42,337 nt of DNA from Acidobacteriota bacterium (GTDB lineage: Bacteria; Acidobacteriota; Vicinamibacteria; Fen-336). The DNA lies in assembly GCA_022340585.1 (NCBI GenBank), contig JAJDNS010000220.1, positions 1 to 42,337 of the forward strand, given 5' to 3'. The notes under the pieces were generated by a model. That model did no database searches and was not told the DNA's origin. It worked only from the letters and a program-made list of their open reading frames with translations. Position 1 is the first letter of the stretch. The number at the start of each line of letters is the position of its first letter. Shown here piece by piece: positions 23,020 to 31,024 of the stretch. The translations under genes and the position numbers were made by a program.

Positions 23020-24420
23020 ATGGCGATCGAATGCTCCTACTACCTGGAAGACCTGGACACCCGAGAGCTGCCGCGGCGCTTCCTCGAGGCGTTCGCGGCC
23101 ATCCTCTCCCACTCCAACTACGCGCCTCTGCTGGATGCCGCTTCGCGCGTGGGTCTTCGTTGCAGCCGCTGCGCGGTCACCTGTCCCGTCTACCAGGCCA
23201 GCGGCGACCGGCGGGACATCCCGTGCGACCGATCGGCCCTCCTCATGGACGTGTACAAGCGCTACTTCACCCTCCGGGGCAACCTGAGCGCCCGCTTCGG
23301 AAAGTCCTTCGTCCTCACCGAGGAGCACATCAACCGGATGGCCGAGGAGTTCTACCGCTGCACCGCCTGCCGTCGCTGCAAGAAGGAGTGCCCCCTGGGG
23401 ATCGACCACGCCCTCATCACCCGCCTCGGGCGATGGATCCTGGCCGAGATCGGGATCATCCCCAAGGCCCTGGTGGTGGCCACCCGGGAGCAGCTCGAGG
23501 GCGACACCCACAACACCTCGGCCATCCCCGCCGCGGCCATGATGGACACCTGCGAGTTCCTCGAGGAGGACTGCGCGGACGAGCACGGGTTGAAGATCGA
23601 GTTTCCTGTCGACGCCGAGGGAGCCGAGTACGTCTTCTTCCCGGCAGTGAGCGACTACCTGCTGGAGCCCGACACCCTCATGGGAGGCGCCGCGGTGATG
23701 AAGGCCACGGGGGGCTCCTGGACGATCGGCTCGAAGAACTTCGACGGCATCAACTACGGGCTGTTCTACAGCGACCGCATGCTGGGCCGCATCGTCTCCG
23801 CCGAGGTCGACGAGCTCCGGCGCCTCGGCGGGAAGAAGATCCTGATCGGCGAGTGCGGCCACGCCTCGCGCTCGGCCAAGGCGTTCGTTCCCACCTTCGG
23901 CGGGAACCAGCCCCCGCCGGTCGTCAACATCATGGAGTACACCTACGACCAGTGGAAGGCCGGGAAGCTGAAGCTGAAGCCCGGCGTCATCAAGGAGCGG
24001 GTCACCTACCACGACCCCTGCAACATCGCCCGCAGCGGGTGGATCACCGAGCAGCCCCGGGAGATCCTCAAGCACATCTGCGCCGACTTCGTGGAGATGA
24101 CCCCCAACCGCCAGGACAACTACTGCTGCGGCGGAGGCGGGGGCACGGTCTCCATCGACGAGATCCGGAAGTTCCGGACCACGGTCGGAGGCCGGAGGAA
24201 GGCCGACCAGATCCGGGCCACCGGGGCCAAGATCTGCGTGGCTCCCTGCGCCAACTGCAAGAAGCAGGTCGCCGAGGTGTGCGAGGACAACGGCCTCGAC
24301 GTGCGGGTGTGCGGCCTGCACGACCTCATCCTGAAGGCCCTCGACGCACCCGACTTCATGAAGACGAACGGCTCCGGGCCGGAGAGCGCCGAGGCCGACG
24401 CTTCCACGGAGGACGCCTGA
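23020..24420 (+). CDS. HdrD/DsrK/HmcF-like iron-sulfur subunit
   Basis: A 466-aa cytoplasmic redox subunit. Cys-rich ferredoxin-like motifs are CSRCAVTCP with a nearby IPCDR (residues ~49-70) and CTACRRCKKECP (~113-124), enough for two [4Fe-4S] clusters. The C-terminal half has the CCG (heterodisulfide-reductase) signature: LIGECGHASR, then HDPCN...NYCCGGGGG...APCANCKKQ, which in HdrB/HdrD ligates a noncubane cluster at the disulfide-reducing site. GECGHA is characteristic of DsrK/TmcB/HmcF. In those complexes this subunit exchanges electrons with a cytosolic thiol/disulfide carrier (for example DsrC). No carrier gene is in the window. ATG 23020 follows a GGGAGA site and begins a run of overlapping genes. 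Confidence 0.88.
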   Translation: MAIECSYYLEDLDTRELPRRFLEAFAAILSHSNYAPLLDAASRVGLRCSRCAVTCPVYQASGDRRDIPCDRSALLMDVYKRYFTLRGNLSARFGKSFVLTEEHINRMAEEFYRCTACRRCKKECPLGIDHALITRLGRWILAEIGIIPKALVVATREQLEGDTHNTSAIPAAAMMDTCEFLEEDCADEHGLKIEFPVDAEGAEYVFFPAVSDYLLEPDTLMGGAAVMKATGGSWTIGSKNFDGINYGLFYSDRMLGRIVSAEVDELRRLGGKKILIGECGHASRSAKAFVPTFGGNQPPPVVNIMEYTYDQWKAGKLKLKPGVIKERVTYHDPCNIARSGWITEQPREILKHICADFVEMTPNRQDNYCCGGGGGTVSIDEIRKFRTTVGGRRKADQIRATGAKICVAPCANCKKQVAEVCEDNGLDVRVCGLHDLILKALDAPDFMKTNGSGPESAEADASTEDA

Positions 24421-25115
24421 TGGACGCCTGGATCGCCCTCGCCCGCGGACCGATGTTCCGCGTGGCCCTCGCCGCCTGCCTCCTGGGCCTGGCCTACCAC
24501 CTGGTCAACACCCTGTGGATGGTCATCCAGTCCCACCGTCGTTCCACCGACAAGGAGCTGGCCCTCGGGACCGTGCTCAAGGCGACCGTGGGCAGCCTGC
24601 TCCCCCTGCGGGAGCGACGTCCGATCCAGACGGTCGCCGGGCTCGCCTTCCACGCCGGAATCCTCCTGGTGCCGCTGTTCTACGTGGGTCACGTCACCCT
24701 CTGGCAGCCCCATCTGCCCATCCCGTGGCCGACCCTGGGACCGACGGCCAGCGACCTCCTGTCCCTCGCGGCCCTGGCCGGGCTGGCCGCCCTCCTCCTG
24801 TGGCGGCTGGTGGTCCGGACCAGCCGTGAGCTGACCACGACGGCCGACGTCACCGTCCTCCTCCTTCTCCTCGTGGTCACCGCCAGCGGCTTCTGGGCCG
24901 CCCACCCTCTCTCGTCGCCGGCCACGCCCCGGGCCATGCTCCTGGTCCATCTGCTGGCCGCGAACCTGGTCCTGTTCGTCACGCCCCTTACCAAGATCGT
25001 CCACTGCGTCCTCGCTCCCTTGAACCAGCTCGTGAGCGAGGTGGCGTGGCACTTCCCGGCCGAGAGCGGCGCCCACGTGGCCATCGCCCTGGGCAAGGAG
25101 AACGACCCGGTATGA
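24420..25115 (+). CDS. NarI/HmcE/DsrM-like cytochrome b membrane subunit
   Basis: 231 aa with about five transmembrane helices. Histidines placed in helices are probable haem b ligands: GLAYHLVNTLW (~21), LAFHAGILLVPLFYVGH (~76 and 89) and MLLVHLLAANLVLFVTPLTKIVH (~181 and 197). The layout and size match the NarI-like subunits of Hmc, Tmc and DsrMKJOP complexes, which pass electrons between membrane quinone and the HdrD-like partner. ATG 24420 overlaps the preceding TGA by one base (TGATG), and the stop overlaps the next ATG (ATGA), so expression is tightly coupled. The final residues are a short cytoplasmic tail. Confidence 0.85.
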   Translation: MDAWIALARGPMFRVALAACLLGLAYHLVNTLWMVIQSHRRSTDKELALGTVLKATVGSLLPLRERRPIQTVAGLAFHAGILLVPLFYVGHVTLWQPHLPIPWPTLGPTASDLLSLAALAGLAALLLWRLVVRTSRELTTTADVTVLLLLLVVTASGFWAAHPLSSPATPRAMLLVHLLAANLVLFVTPLTKIVHCVLAPLNQLVSEVAWHFPAESGAHVAIALGKENDPV

Positions 25116-25978
25116 GCACGAAGACCGGACACACCGCACCCTCCGCGAAGGCGGCGCCCGGAGTCCGCTCCTTTGCGATCCTGACCGACGTCACCCGCTG
25201 CATCGGCTGCGAGGAGTGCGTCGCCGCCTGCAAGAAGACCAACGAGACCGGAGAGGACGACGCCCCCTGGAAGTGGCAGGGCGGCGCGGAGGAGCTCAGC
25301 TCCACCCGCTGGACGACCATCGCCCGGACCCAGGGGCGGTACGTGCGGGTCCAGTGCCGTCACTGTCTGGATCCGGCCTGCGCCGCGGCCTGCCCGGTGG
25401 GGGCCCTCCACACCACCGAGTCGGGGGCCGTGGCCTACGACGCCGACATCTGCATGGGGTGCCGGTACTGCATGGTGGCGTGCCCCTTCCGGATGACCCG
25501 CTACGAGTGGAACTCGCCCATGCCCCGGGTGCGCAAGTGCGTCCTCTGCTACGACGCCCTGACCAGCGGTGAGCTGGACCAGCCCGCCTGCACCGCCGCC
25601 TGTCCCACCAACGCCACGATCTTCGGTGAGCGGGAGGCCCTCCTGGCCGAGGCTCGCCGCCGCATCGACGCCGCTCCCGACAAGTACGTCAACCACATCT
25701 GGGGCGAGCACGAGGTCGGCGGCACCTCCGTTCTCTACATCTCCGACGTCGAGCTCACCGCTGCCGGCTGGCCCGAGAAGCTGCCCGGCCACGCGGTGCC
25801 CGACCTCGCCACCACCGTCCTCAGTACCGTGCCCGCCACCTTCCTCACCGTGGGCGCGGGCATGGCCGGAATCCACTGGGTGATCCGCCGACGCGACAAG
25901 CTGGCGGCCGACGCGGCCGACGCGCCCCCCCCGAGGCCCGACACCGGCGACTCCAACGACGACGAGGTGAGCTCGTGA
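25112..25978 (+). CDS. Four-cluster ferredoxin subunit (HmcB/DsrO-like) with C-terminal membrane anchor
   Basis: 288 aa. Sixteen cysteines form four sets: CIGCEECVAACKK (~30-42), CRHCLDPACAAACPVG (~88-103), CMGCRYCMVACP (~117-128) and CVLCYD...CTAACPTN (~146-172). This is the pattern of four [4Fe-4S] clusters of the DMSO-reductase electron-transfer family that partners NrfD/PsrC proteins. A single helix (FLTVGAGMAGIHWV, ~245-265) anchors the C-terminus. HmcB and DsrO usually carry a twin-arginine signal, which is missing here, so membrane sidedness is unclear. ATG 25112 overlaps the upstream stop by 4 bp and its stop overlaps the next GTG (GTGA). Confidence 0.9.
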   Translation: MSTKTGHTAPSAKAAPGVRSFAILTDVTRCIGCEECVAACKKTNETGEDDAPWKWQGGAEELSSTRWTTIARTQGRYVRVQCRHCLDPACAAACPVGALHTTESGAVAYDADICMGCRYCMVACPFRMTRYEWNSPMPRVRKCVLCYDALTSGELDQPACTAACPTNATIFGEREALLAEARRRIDAAPDKYVNHIWGEHEVGGTSVLYISDVELTAAGWPEKLPGHAVPDLATTVLSTVPATFLTVGAGMAGIHWVIRRRDKLAADAADAPPPRPDTGDSNDDEVSS

Positions 25979-28074
25979 CGCCCGCCCAGAACCCCCGCGT
26001 GATCGTGACCAAGACCGTGCTCTGGTTCCTGGTGGGCGTGGCCGCGGTGGTGGCCGTCGTCCGCTTCGCCCGGGGCCTCGGCGTCACCACCGCCCTCACC
26101 GACGCCAACCCGTGGGGCATGTGGGTCGGGTTCGACGTCATGGGAGGGGTGGCCCTCGCCGCCGGGGGCTTCGTCCTCGCCGCCACCGTCTACATCTTCC
26201 GGCGCGAGCACTACCACGTCATCATCCGGCCCGCCATCCTCACCGCCTTCCTCGGCTACCTCGCGGTGATCATCGGCCTGATGGTCGACCTGGGCCGGCC
26301 CTGGAACATCTGGCGGCCCATGCTTTACTGGAACCTGCACTCGCCGCTGTTCGAAGTGGCCATGTGCGTGATGCTCTACACCACCGTCCTCGCCCTCGAG
26401 TTCGCCCCGGTGGTCCTCGAGCGGTTCGCCTGGGCCGTGCCCATCATCCGGCTTCTGCGCCGGCTGACGCTGCCCCTCGTCATCGTGGGCATCGCGCTGT
26501 CGACCCTGCACCAGTCGTCGCTGGGCACGCTGTTCCTGCTGTCCGGGGCCCGCATGCACCCGTTGTGGTTCTCGCCCCTGCTGCCGTTGCTCTTCCTCGT
26601 CTCCGCGGTGGGCCTGGGCCTCGGCATGGTCACCGTGGAGAGCCTGGTGACATCGTGGTTGTACCGGCGGGAGCCGGAGTGGGCTCTCCTTCGGGGCCTC
26701 ACCCGGGCCGCCACCGTCGTGCTCTCCCTCTACCTCGTCGTGCGCCTCGGCGACCTCGTGGCGCGCGGCGAGCTCGGGCGAGCCTTCGACGGATCGTGGT
26801 TCGCCGCCCTCTTCTGGGTCGAGATGTCGATGAGCACCCTGGCCCCCATCGCCCTCTTCCTCCGGGCCGCCAAGGACACATGGGCAACTCGGGCTCGTGT
26901 CCCTGGCCAAGGCAGCCGGCCGGAGGCTGGTAGCGGTCCCGGCAAGGACGACGGGCATTGGGCCATCACCTGGGGGGCGTTCCTGATGACCGCGGGCTTC
27001 GTCCTCCACCGGGCCGACGTGGGAGGCATCTCCCACATCGCGGTGACCGGGCAGGTCTACGTCCCCGCCCCCACCGAGGTGGCGGTGAGCCTGGGCATCG
27101 TCTCGGGGCTGGCCCTGATCTTCCTCTTCTTCGTGGAGAACCTGAAGGTCTGGGAGGAGCCTCCGCCGGCCACCGACCACTTCACGCCGGCGGCGATGGA
27201 CCCGGTGAGCTCCCAGTACATCGGCTCCCCATGGCTCGGGGAGGGGCAGCGTGCCGCCCTGGCCGTGATCTGCGGAGTGGTGATTGGCATCGCCCTCGTC
27301 GAGGCCCAGGTCGAGAGCCGGCGGCGCAGCGCGGCTCGCCCCATCCACCCTCCCCGCAGCGCCGCGGTGGAGGTCACCCCCCGGGCAGAAGGCCGGGGCC
27401 ACCGCTTCGAGATCGTCTCTCCCACCGTGCCGGCGGCCATGACGGAGGCCGTCGCCGGTGGAGGACGCCTCCAGGACGCCCTCCTCATCGACAGCGGGGG
27501 CGAGGGGCGTCTCGTCTTGTTTCCCCACGTCGCGCACCAGCGTCGCCTCGGGGGCGAGGCCTCGTGTGCCTCCTGCCACCACCGCAACGTCCCCCTGGAT
27601 CGGGCAACCTCCTGCTCCCGCTGCCACCGCGACATGTACCGCTGGACCGACACCTTCGACCACCGCCGGCACGTGACCGCCCACGGCCAGAGCCTCTCCT
27701 GCGCCGTCTGCCACCAGGACCGCGCTGCGGCCCGAAGCCGGGCCGGGTCCAAGGCCTGCGCGAGCTGCCACCAGGAAGCTCCCCCTCACCTCACGCGGGT
27801 GCGGGCGACCCACGAGGCCGAGCCCGGCCTCGCCCCCGGCTACGTGAAGGCGATGCACGGGCTGTGCCTCGGCTGCCACCGGGAGGAGGAGAGCGAGGTG
27901 GCCGTCGCCGACCGCTACCTGAGCCGCTGCACGACCTGCCACCGGAACGAGTTCGCCTCCGACCTCGAGATGCGGCGGCGCCCGCCGTTCGCGGTCGTGG
28001 CCACCACGTCCAACGCTCCCGAGGATGCGGGCGAAGCCCGGGACGGGGGGGGCACCACGGGGGGCTCGCCGTGA
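25975..28074 (+). CDS. NrfD-type quinone-interacting subunit fused to a hexahaem cytochrome c
   Basis: 699 aa. Residues ~1-400 are a polytopic NrfD/PsrC/HmcC-type domain with about ten helices (NPWGMWVGFDVMGG; STLHQSSLGTLFLL is typical of HmcC/DsrP). Another helix at ~425-445 (AALAVICGVVIGIALVEA) leads to a C-terminal ~230-residue domain holding six CxxCH haem c sites: CASCH (531-535), CSRCH, CAVCH, CASCH, CLGCH and CTTCH (652-656). Additional His residues (FPHVAHQ, FDHRRH, THEA) could be distal ligands, giving a class III/c7-like bis-His domain. It joins in one chain what DsrP plus DsrJ or HmcC plus HmcA provide separately. GTG 25975 overlaps the previous stop (GTGA), with GAGGTGA upstream. 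Confidence 0.9.
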   Translation: MTPAQNPRVIVTKTVLWFLVGVAAVVAVVRFARGLGVTTALTDANPWGMWVGFDVMGGVALAAGGFVLAATVYIFRREHYHVIIRPAILTAFLGYLAVIIGLMVDLGRPWNIWRPMLYWNLHSPLFEVAMCVMLYTTVLALEFAPVVLERFAWAVPIIRLLRRLTLPLVIVGIALSTLHQSSLGTLFLLSGARMHPLWFSPLLPLLFLVSAVGLGLGMVTVESLVTSWLYRREPEWALLRGLTRAATVVLSLYLVVRLGDLVARGELGRAFDGSWFAALFWVEMSMSTLAPIALFLRAAKDTWATRARVPGQGSRPEAGSGPGKDDGHWAITWGAFLMTAGFVLHRADVGGISHIAVTGQVYVPAPTEVAVSLGIVSGLALIFLFFVENLKVWEEPPPATDHFTPAAMDPVSSQYIGSPWLGEGQRAALAVICGVVIGIALVEAQVESRRRSAARPIHPPRSAAVEVTPRAEGRGHRFEIVSPTVPAAMTEAVAGGGRLQDALLIDSGGEGRLVLFPHVAHQRRLGGEASCASCHHRNVPLDRATSCSRCHRDMYRWTDTFDHRRHVTAHGQSLSCAVCHQDRAAARSRAGSKACASCHQEAPPHLTRVRATHEAEPGLAPGYVKAMHGLCLGCHREEESEVAVADRYLSRCTTCHRNEFASDLEMRRRPPFAVVATTSNAPEDAGEARDGGGTTGGSP

Positions 28075-29915
28075 ACGCCCCCGCCTGGCCGGTGTCGCGG
28101 GCCCAGGACCTCCTCGAGGAGATGCCCTCGGGGGTCATGGTCATGGACCGCGGCTTCCACATCGTCGACCACAACCGGGCCTTCGTGGACGTCTACGGGC
28201 CCAACGTCGGCCGGCCGTGCTACCAGGTCTACAAGGACCGGGGCACTCCCTGCCCCGATTGCCCCGCTCAGCAGACCTTCGACGACGGTCGCCCCCGGGT
28301 GCTCGAGGAGACCGGGCTCGACCGCAACGGGCAGACCATCCACTACCTCGCCCGGGTGGTTCCCCTGCGCGACGAGGCCGGCGAGATCACCCACGTGGCC
28401 GCCATCACCACCGACCTGACCGCCACCAAGCGGCTCCAGCGCGAGTACCAGACCCTCTTCGAGAAGGTGCCCTGCTACGTGGCGGTCCTCAACCGGGACC
28501 GCAGGGTCATCAAGGCCAACGAGATGTTCCGGCGGACGTTCGGGGAGCCACGAGGCGACTTCTGCTACAAGCTGTTCAAGGGGCGCCGCACGGAGTGCGA
28601 GGACTGCCCGGCGGACAAGACATTCCAGGACGGCCGCTCCCACACCTCGCGCCACGTGGGACAGGCCCGTGACGGGACCGAGACCCACTACGTGGTGTCG
28701 ACCGCGCCTCTCCTCCAGGGAGACGGGGAGACCACCCACGTCGTCGAGATGGCCCTCGACATCACCGAGCTGACCTCGCTCGAGGCAAAGCTCCACCAGG
28801 CCCACATCTTCCGCCAGGCCCTGGTCGAGAACGCCCTCGAGGCAATCGTCGTGATCGACGAGAGCCAGAGGGTGCTGCTCATGAACAAGGCGGCCGAGAA
28901 GCTCTGGGGCGCCGACCGCGAGACCCTCATCGGCCAGAAGGCTCCCCGGGCCATGGTCCCGGCGACCCTGCGCCGCCAGCGGGCCAGCACCGGGGCCACC
29001 GTCCTGCTCCCCGACACCACGATCACGAATCTCGCCGGCGAATCGATCCCGGTCCAGCTCGCCGGGATGACGATCTTCAACGAGGGCAGTTACCTGGGCG
29101 GGGCGATCATCGCCCTCGACCTGCGGGCCATGAAGGACCTCGAGCGCGAGAAGCTCACCGCCGAGCGCCTGGCCGCGGTGGGCCAGACGGTGGCCGGCCT
29201 CGCCCACGGGATCAAGAACGTGCTCATGGGGCTCGAGGGGGGCATGTACGCCTTCCAGAGCGGCATGTCGAAGGGCGACGACGAGCGCATGCTCCAGGGC
29301 TGGCAGATGCTCGAGGAGAACATCAACCGGATCACGACCTTCGTGAAGGAGTTCCTCGAGTTTGCCCGGGGACGCACCCCCACCGTCCGCCTCGTCGACC
29401 CCAACAAGGTGGCGGCCAACGTCGTGGACCTCTTCAAGGACAAGGCCGAAATGGCGGGCATCCGCCTGGCCTTCGAGCCCCAGGCCGAGGTGCCCCCCGC
29501 GTTCATGGACGAGGAGGGGATCCACGCCTGCCTCGTCAACCTGGTCTCCAACGCTCTCGACGCGTGCGAGACCAGCGACAAGCCGGACCCGGTGGTCACC
29601 GTCCGCACTCACGACCACGGTGGCTCCCTGGTTCTCGAGGTTGCCGACACCGGAACCGGGATCGACTACGAGATCCGGAAGAAGGTCTTCACCACCTTCT
29701 TCAGCACCAAGGGCTCGGGCAAGGGAACCGGGCTCGGGCTGCTCACCACGCGAAAGATCGTCCAGCAGCACGGCGGGAAGGTGGCGTTCGAGTCGACGGC
29801 GGGGAGCGGGTCGGTCTTCCGTCTGGAGTTCCCCCACGACCGCCTACCCCGCCCCCGCGAGACCGAAGGCGAGGTCGCAGATGAATCGACAGGAGACGAG
29901 GATGCCACGGCCTGA
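28071..29915 (+). CDS. Soluble three-PAS histidine kinase with Cys-motif PAS domains
   Basis: 614 aa, no transmembrane segment. Three PAS domains are at ~10-120, ~125-240 and ~250-360. The first two carry CYQVYKDRGTPCPDCP and CYKLFKGRRTECEDCP, a C-x(9-10)-CxxCP motif that could bind metal or sense redox. The dimerisation/phosphoacceptor helix has His379 in GLAHGIKNVLMGLEGG, an HGIKN-type H-box seen in a subset of kinases. N-box LVNLVSNALDAC, G1 VADTGTGID and G2 GSGKGTGLGL complete the HATPase domain. GTG 28071 overlaps the cytochrome gene's stop (GTGA), so the kinase is made with the redox complex and may report its redox state. Likely partners are the two response regulators that follow. Confidence 0.9.
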   Translation: MNAPAWPVSRAQDLLEEMPSGVMVMDRGFHIVDHNRAFVDVYGPNVGRPCYQVYKDRGTPCPDCPAQQTFDDGRPRVLEETGLDRNGQTIHYLARVVPLRDEAGEITHVAAITTDLTATKRLQREYQTLFEKVPCYVAVLNRDRRVIKANEMFRRTFGEPRGDFCYKLFKGRRTECEDCPADKTFQDGRSHTSRHVGQARDGTETHYVVSTAPLLQGDGETTHVVEMALDITELTSLEAKLHQAHIFRQALVENALEAIVVIDESQRVLLMNKAAEKLWGADRETLIGQKAPRAMVPATLRRQRASTGATVLLPDTTITNLAGESIPVQLAGMTIFNEGSYLGGAIIALDLRAMKDLEREKLTAERLAAVGQTVAGLAHGIKNVLMGLEGGMYAFQSGMSKGDDERMLQGWQMLEENINRITTFVKEFLEFARGRTPTVRLVDPNKVAANVVDLFKDKAEMAGIRLAFEPQAEVPPAFMDEEGIHACLVNLVSNALDACETSDKPDPVVTVRTHDHGGSLVLEVADTGTGIDYEIRKKVFTTFFSTKGSGKGTGLGLLTTRKIVQQHGGKVAFESTAGSGSVFRLEFPHDRLPRPRETEGEVADESTGDEDATA

Positions 29916-30438
29916 GGACAAGACCATTCTGGTCGTCGACGACGAGCCCAACGTCCGGGACTACCTGAGGATGATCCTGGTCGACGCCGGGTTCCGGGTG
30001 GTCACGGCGGGCGATGGAGAGGAGGCCCTCGAGCGCATCCGGGAGAGCCCGCCCGACTTCATCTCCCTGGACCTCATCATGCCCCGCAAGTCGGGACACA
30101 AGCTGCTCTTCGAGCTCAAGCGCGACCGGGACCTGAGCCGGATCCCGGTGCTGATCGTCACCGCCCACGCGAACGACGAGATGGGCCAGAAGGACCTCGA
30201 GGAGATCATGGACAGCGCGGTGATGTCGGGGCCGGGCACCTACCTCGAGAAGCCGGTCAACCCGGAGTCGTACGTCCGGGCGATCTCGCGGGCGGTGGAC
30301 GTCGAGCCGTCTGCCCAGAAGACACCGCGGACCGACCTGAAGGAGCAGCTCGAGCACAGCATCGAGGGGGCCAGCCCCGACGCCCTGCGCGAGGCCCTCG
30401 CGGCCCTGCGCAAGGCGAAGTCGAAAGGAAGGCAGTAA
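29902..30438 (+). CDS. Response regulator, receiver domain with helical tail
   Basis: 178 aa. The receiver domain (~10-130) has the acidic pair in LVVDDEPNVRDYL, the phosphoacceptor Asp in FISLDLIMPRKSG, Thr in IVTAHAND and Lys in YLEKPVNP. The stretch between Thr and Lys is about 8 residues longer than in CheY. The C-terminal ~45 residues are charged and helical (LKEQLEHSIE, LREALAALRKAKSKGRQ) and have no DNA-binding motif. ATG 29902 is chosen over ATG 29881 because AGGAG lies 6 nt before it; it overlaps the kinase gene by 14 bp. It is probably a phosphorelay or protein-interaction output of the preceding kinase. Confidence 0.9.
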   Translation: MPRPEDKTILVVDDEPNVRDYLRMILVDAGFRVVTAGDGEEALERIRESPPDFISLDLIMPRKSGHKLLFELKRDRDLSRIPVLIVTAHANDEMGQKDLEEIMDSAVMSGPGTYLEKPVNPESYVRAISRAVDVEPSAQKTPRTDLKEQLEHSIEGASPDALREALAALRKAKSKGRQ

Positions 30439-30439
30439 G

Positions 30440-30865
30440 GTGACAGAGAGATCCAATCGGCGGACGATCCTGGTCGTGGACGACGAGCCCCACGTGGTGG
30501 TTTACCTGGAGATGCTCCTCCAGGACCAGGGCTACGCGACGGTGTCGGCGGCCAACGGCCGAGAGGGCATGGAGAAGGCGAGGGCGCACACGCCCGACCT
30601 CATCTGCCTGGACATCACCATGCCGGAGGAGTCGGGCGTCCGGATGTACCGGAGCCTCAAGGAGGACCCCCGGCTCGCCTCAATCCCGGTTCTGGTGGTC
30701 ACCGCGGTCACCGGCCTCGGCGGCGACCCGGAGCCCTTCCGGAACTTCCTGAACTCGCGGAAGAGCATCCCCCCGCCGGAGGGCTTCTTCTCCAAGCCCA
30801 TCGAGCGCGAGGACTTCCTGGCGAAGGTGAGCGAGCTCGTGCCCAGTCCGGTCGGGTCGTCCTGA
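30440..30865 (+). CDS. Single-domain response regulator
   Basis: 141 aa, receiver domain only: LVVDDEPHVVVYL, phosphoacceptor Asp in ICLDITMPEESG, Thr in VVTAVTG and Lys in FFSKPIERED. The segment between Thr and Lys is about 9 residues longer than in CheY and includes a PPPEGFF turn. GTG 30440 is separated from the previous TAA by one base, with AGGAAGG upstream. It has no output domain, so it likely acts through protein contact, for example as a phosphate sink or intermediate for the neighbouring kinase. It ends the operon, and a stable hairpin overlaps its stop codon. Confidence 0.9.
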   Translation: MTERSNRRTILVVDDEPHVVVYLEMLLQDQGYATVSAANGREGMEKARAHTPDLICLDITMPEESGVRMYRSLKEDPRLASIPVLVVTAVTGLGGDPEPFRNFLNSRKSIPPPEGFFSKPIEREDFLAKVSELVPSPVGSS

Positions 30866-30879
30866 GGACCGACCCGGCC
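30850..30879 (+). terminator. Hairpin spanning the last stop codon of the redox operon
   Basis: GGTCGGGTCG (30850-30859) pairs with CGACCCGGCC (30870-30879), with one G-T pair. TCC/GGA extend the stem around a loop made of the TGA stop codon itself, with one bulged C. It is a strong GC stem without a T-tract and a plausible operon terminator. Confidence 0.45.
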
Positions 30880-30913
30880 TGCGGCCGCCTGCCCTGACCC
30901 CGCCCTCTCCGGG

Positions 30914-31006
30914 CTACACGCCCGGGCCGGGGGCATTGCTGATGAGAATCCTCGTGATCAGCGCGTCGGCCTGCTCCGCGTAGTCGGAGAAGAGGAATGG
31001 GGGAAT
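30914..31006 (-). pseudogene. Possible 3' remnant of a gene cut by the transposon
   Basis: Next to the element's left end, the minus strand reads FLFSDYAEQADALITR followed by about 12 more residues to TAG (30916-30914). Third codon positions are nearly all G or C, as in real genes here, and the peptide looks like the end of a folded protein. Its upstream part is missing: the frame breaks at the element's inverted repeat and nothing matching appears beyond 32143. The family is unknown and chance coding is possible. Confidence 0.35.
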
Positions 31007-31024
31007 GGGGTCAGATCTCAGTTT
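31007..31024 (+). repeat. Left inverted end of the RAYT element
   Basis: An 18-bp sequence containing the palindrome AGATCT. The transposase TGA (31013-31011, minus strand) lies inside it. Confidence 0.75.

Noticed and set aside
25735..27942. 735-codon minus-strand frame opposite the ferredoxin and NrfD-cytochrome genes
   Set aside because: Antisense shadow; the plus strand has sixteen ferredoxin Cys and six CxxCH sites in frame.
23020..28074. Assignment of the operon as a genuine sulfate-reduction DsrMKJOP complex
   Set aside because: No dsrAB, dsrC, aprAB or sat genes in the window; subunit sizes and the fused cytochrome fit the broader Hmc/Tmc-like group, so only similarity is claimed.
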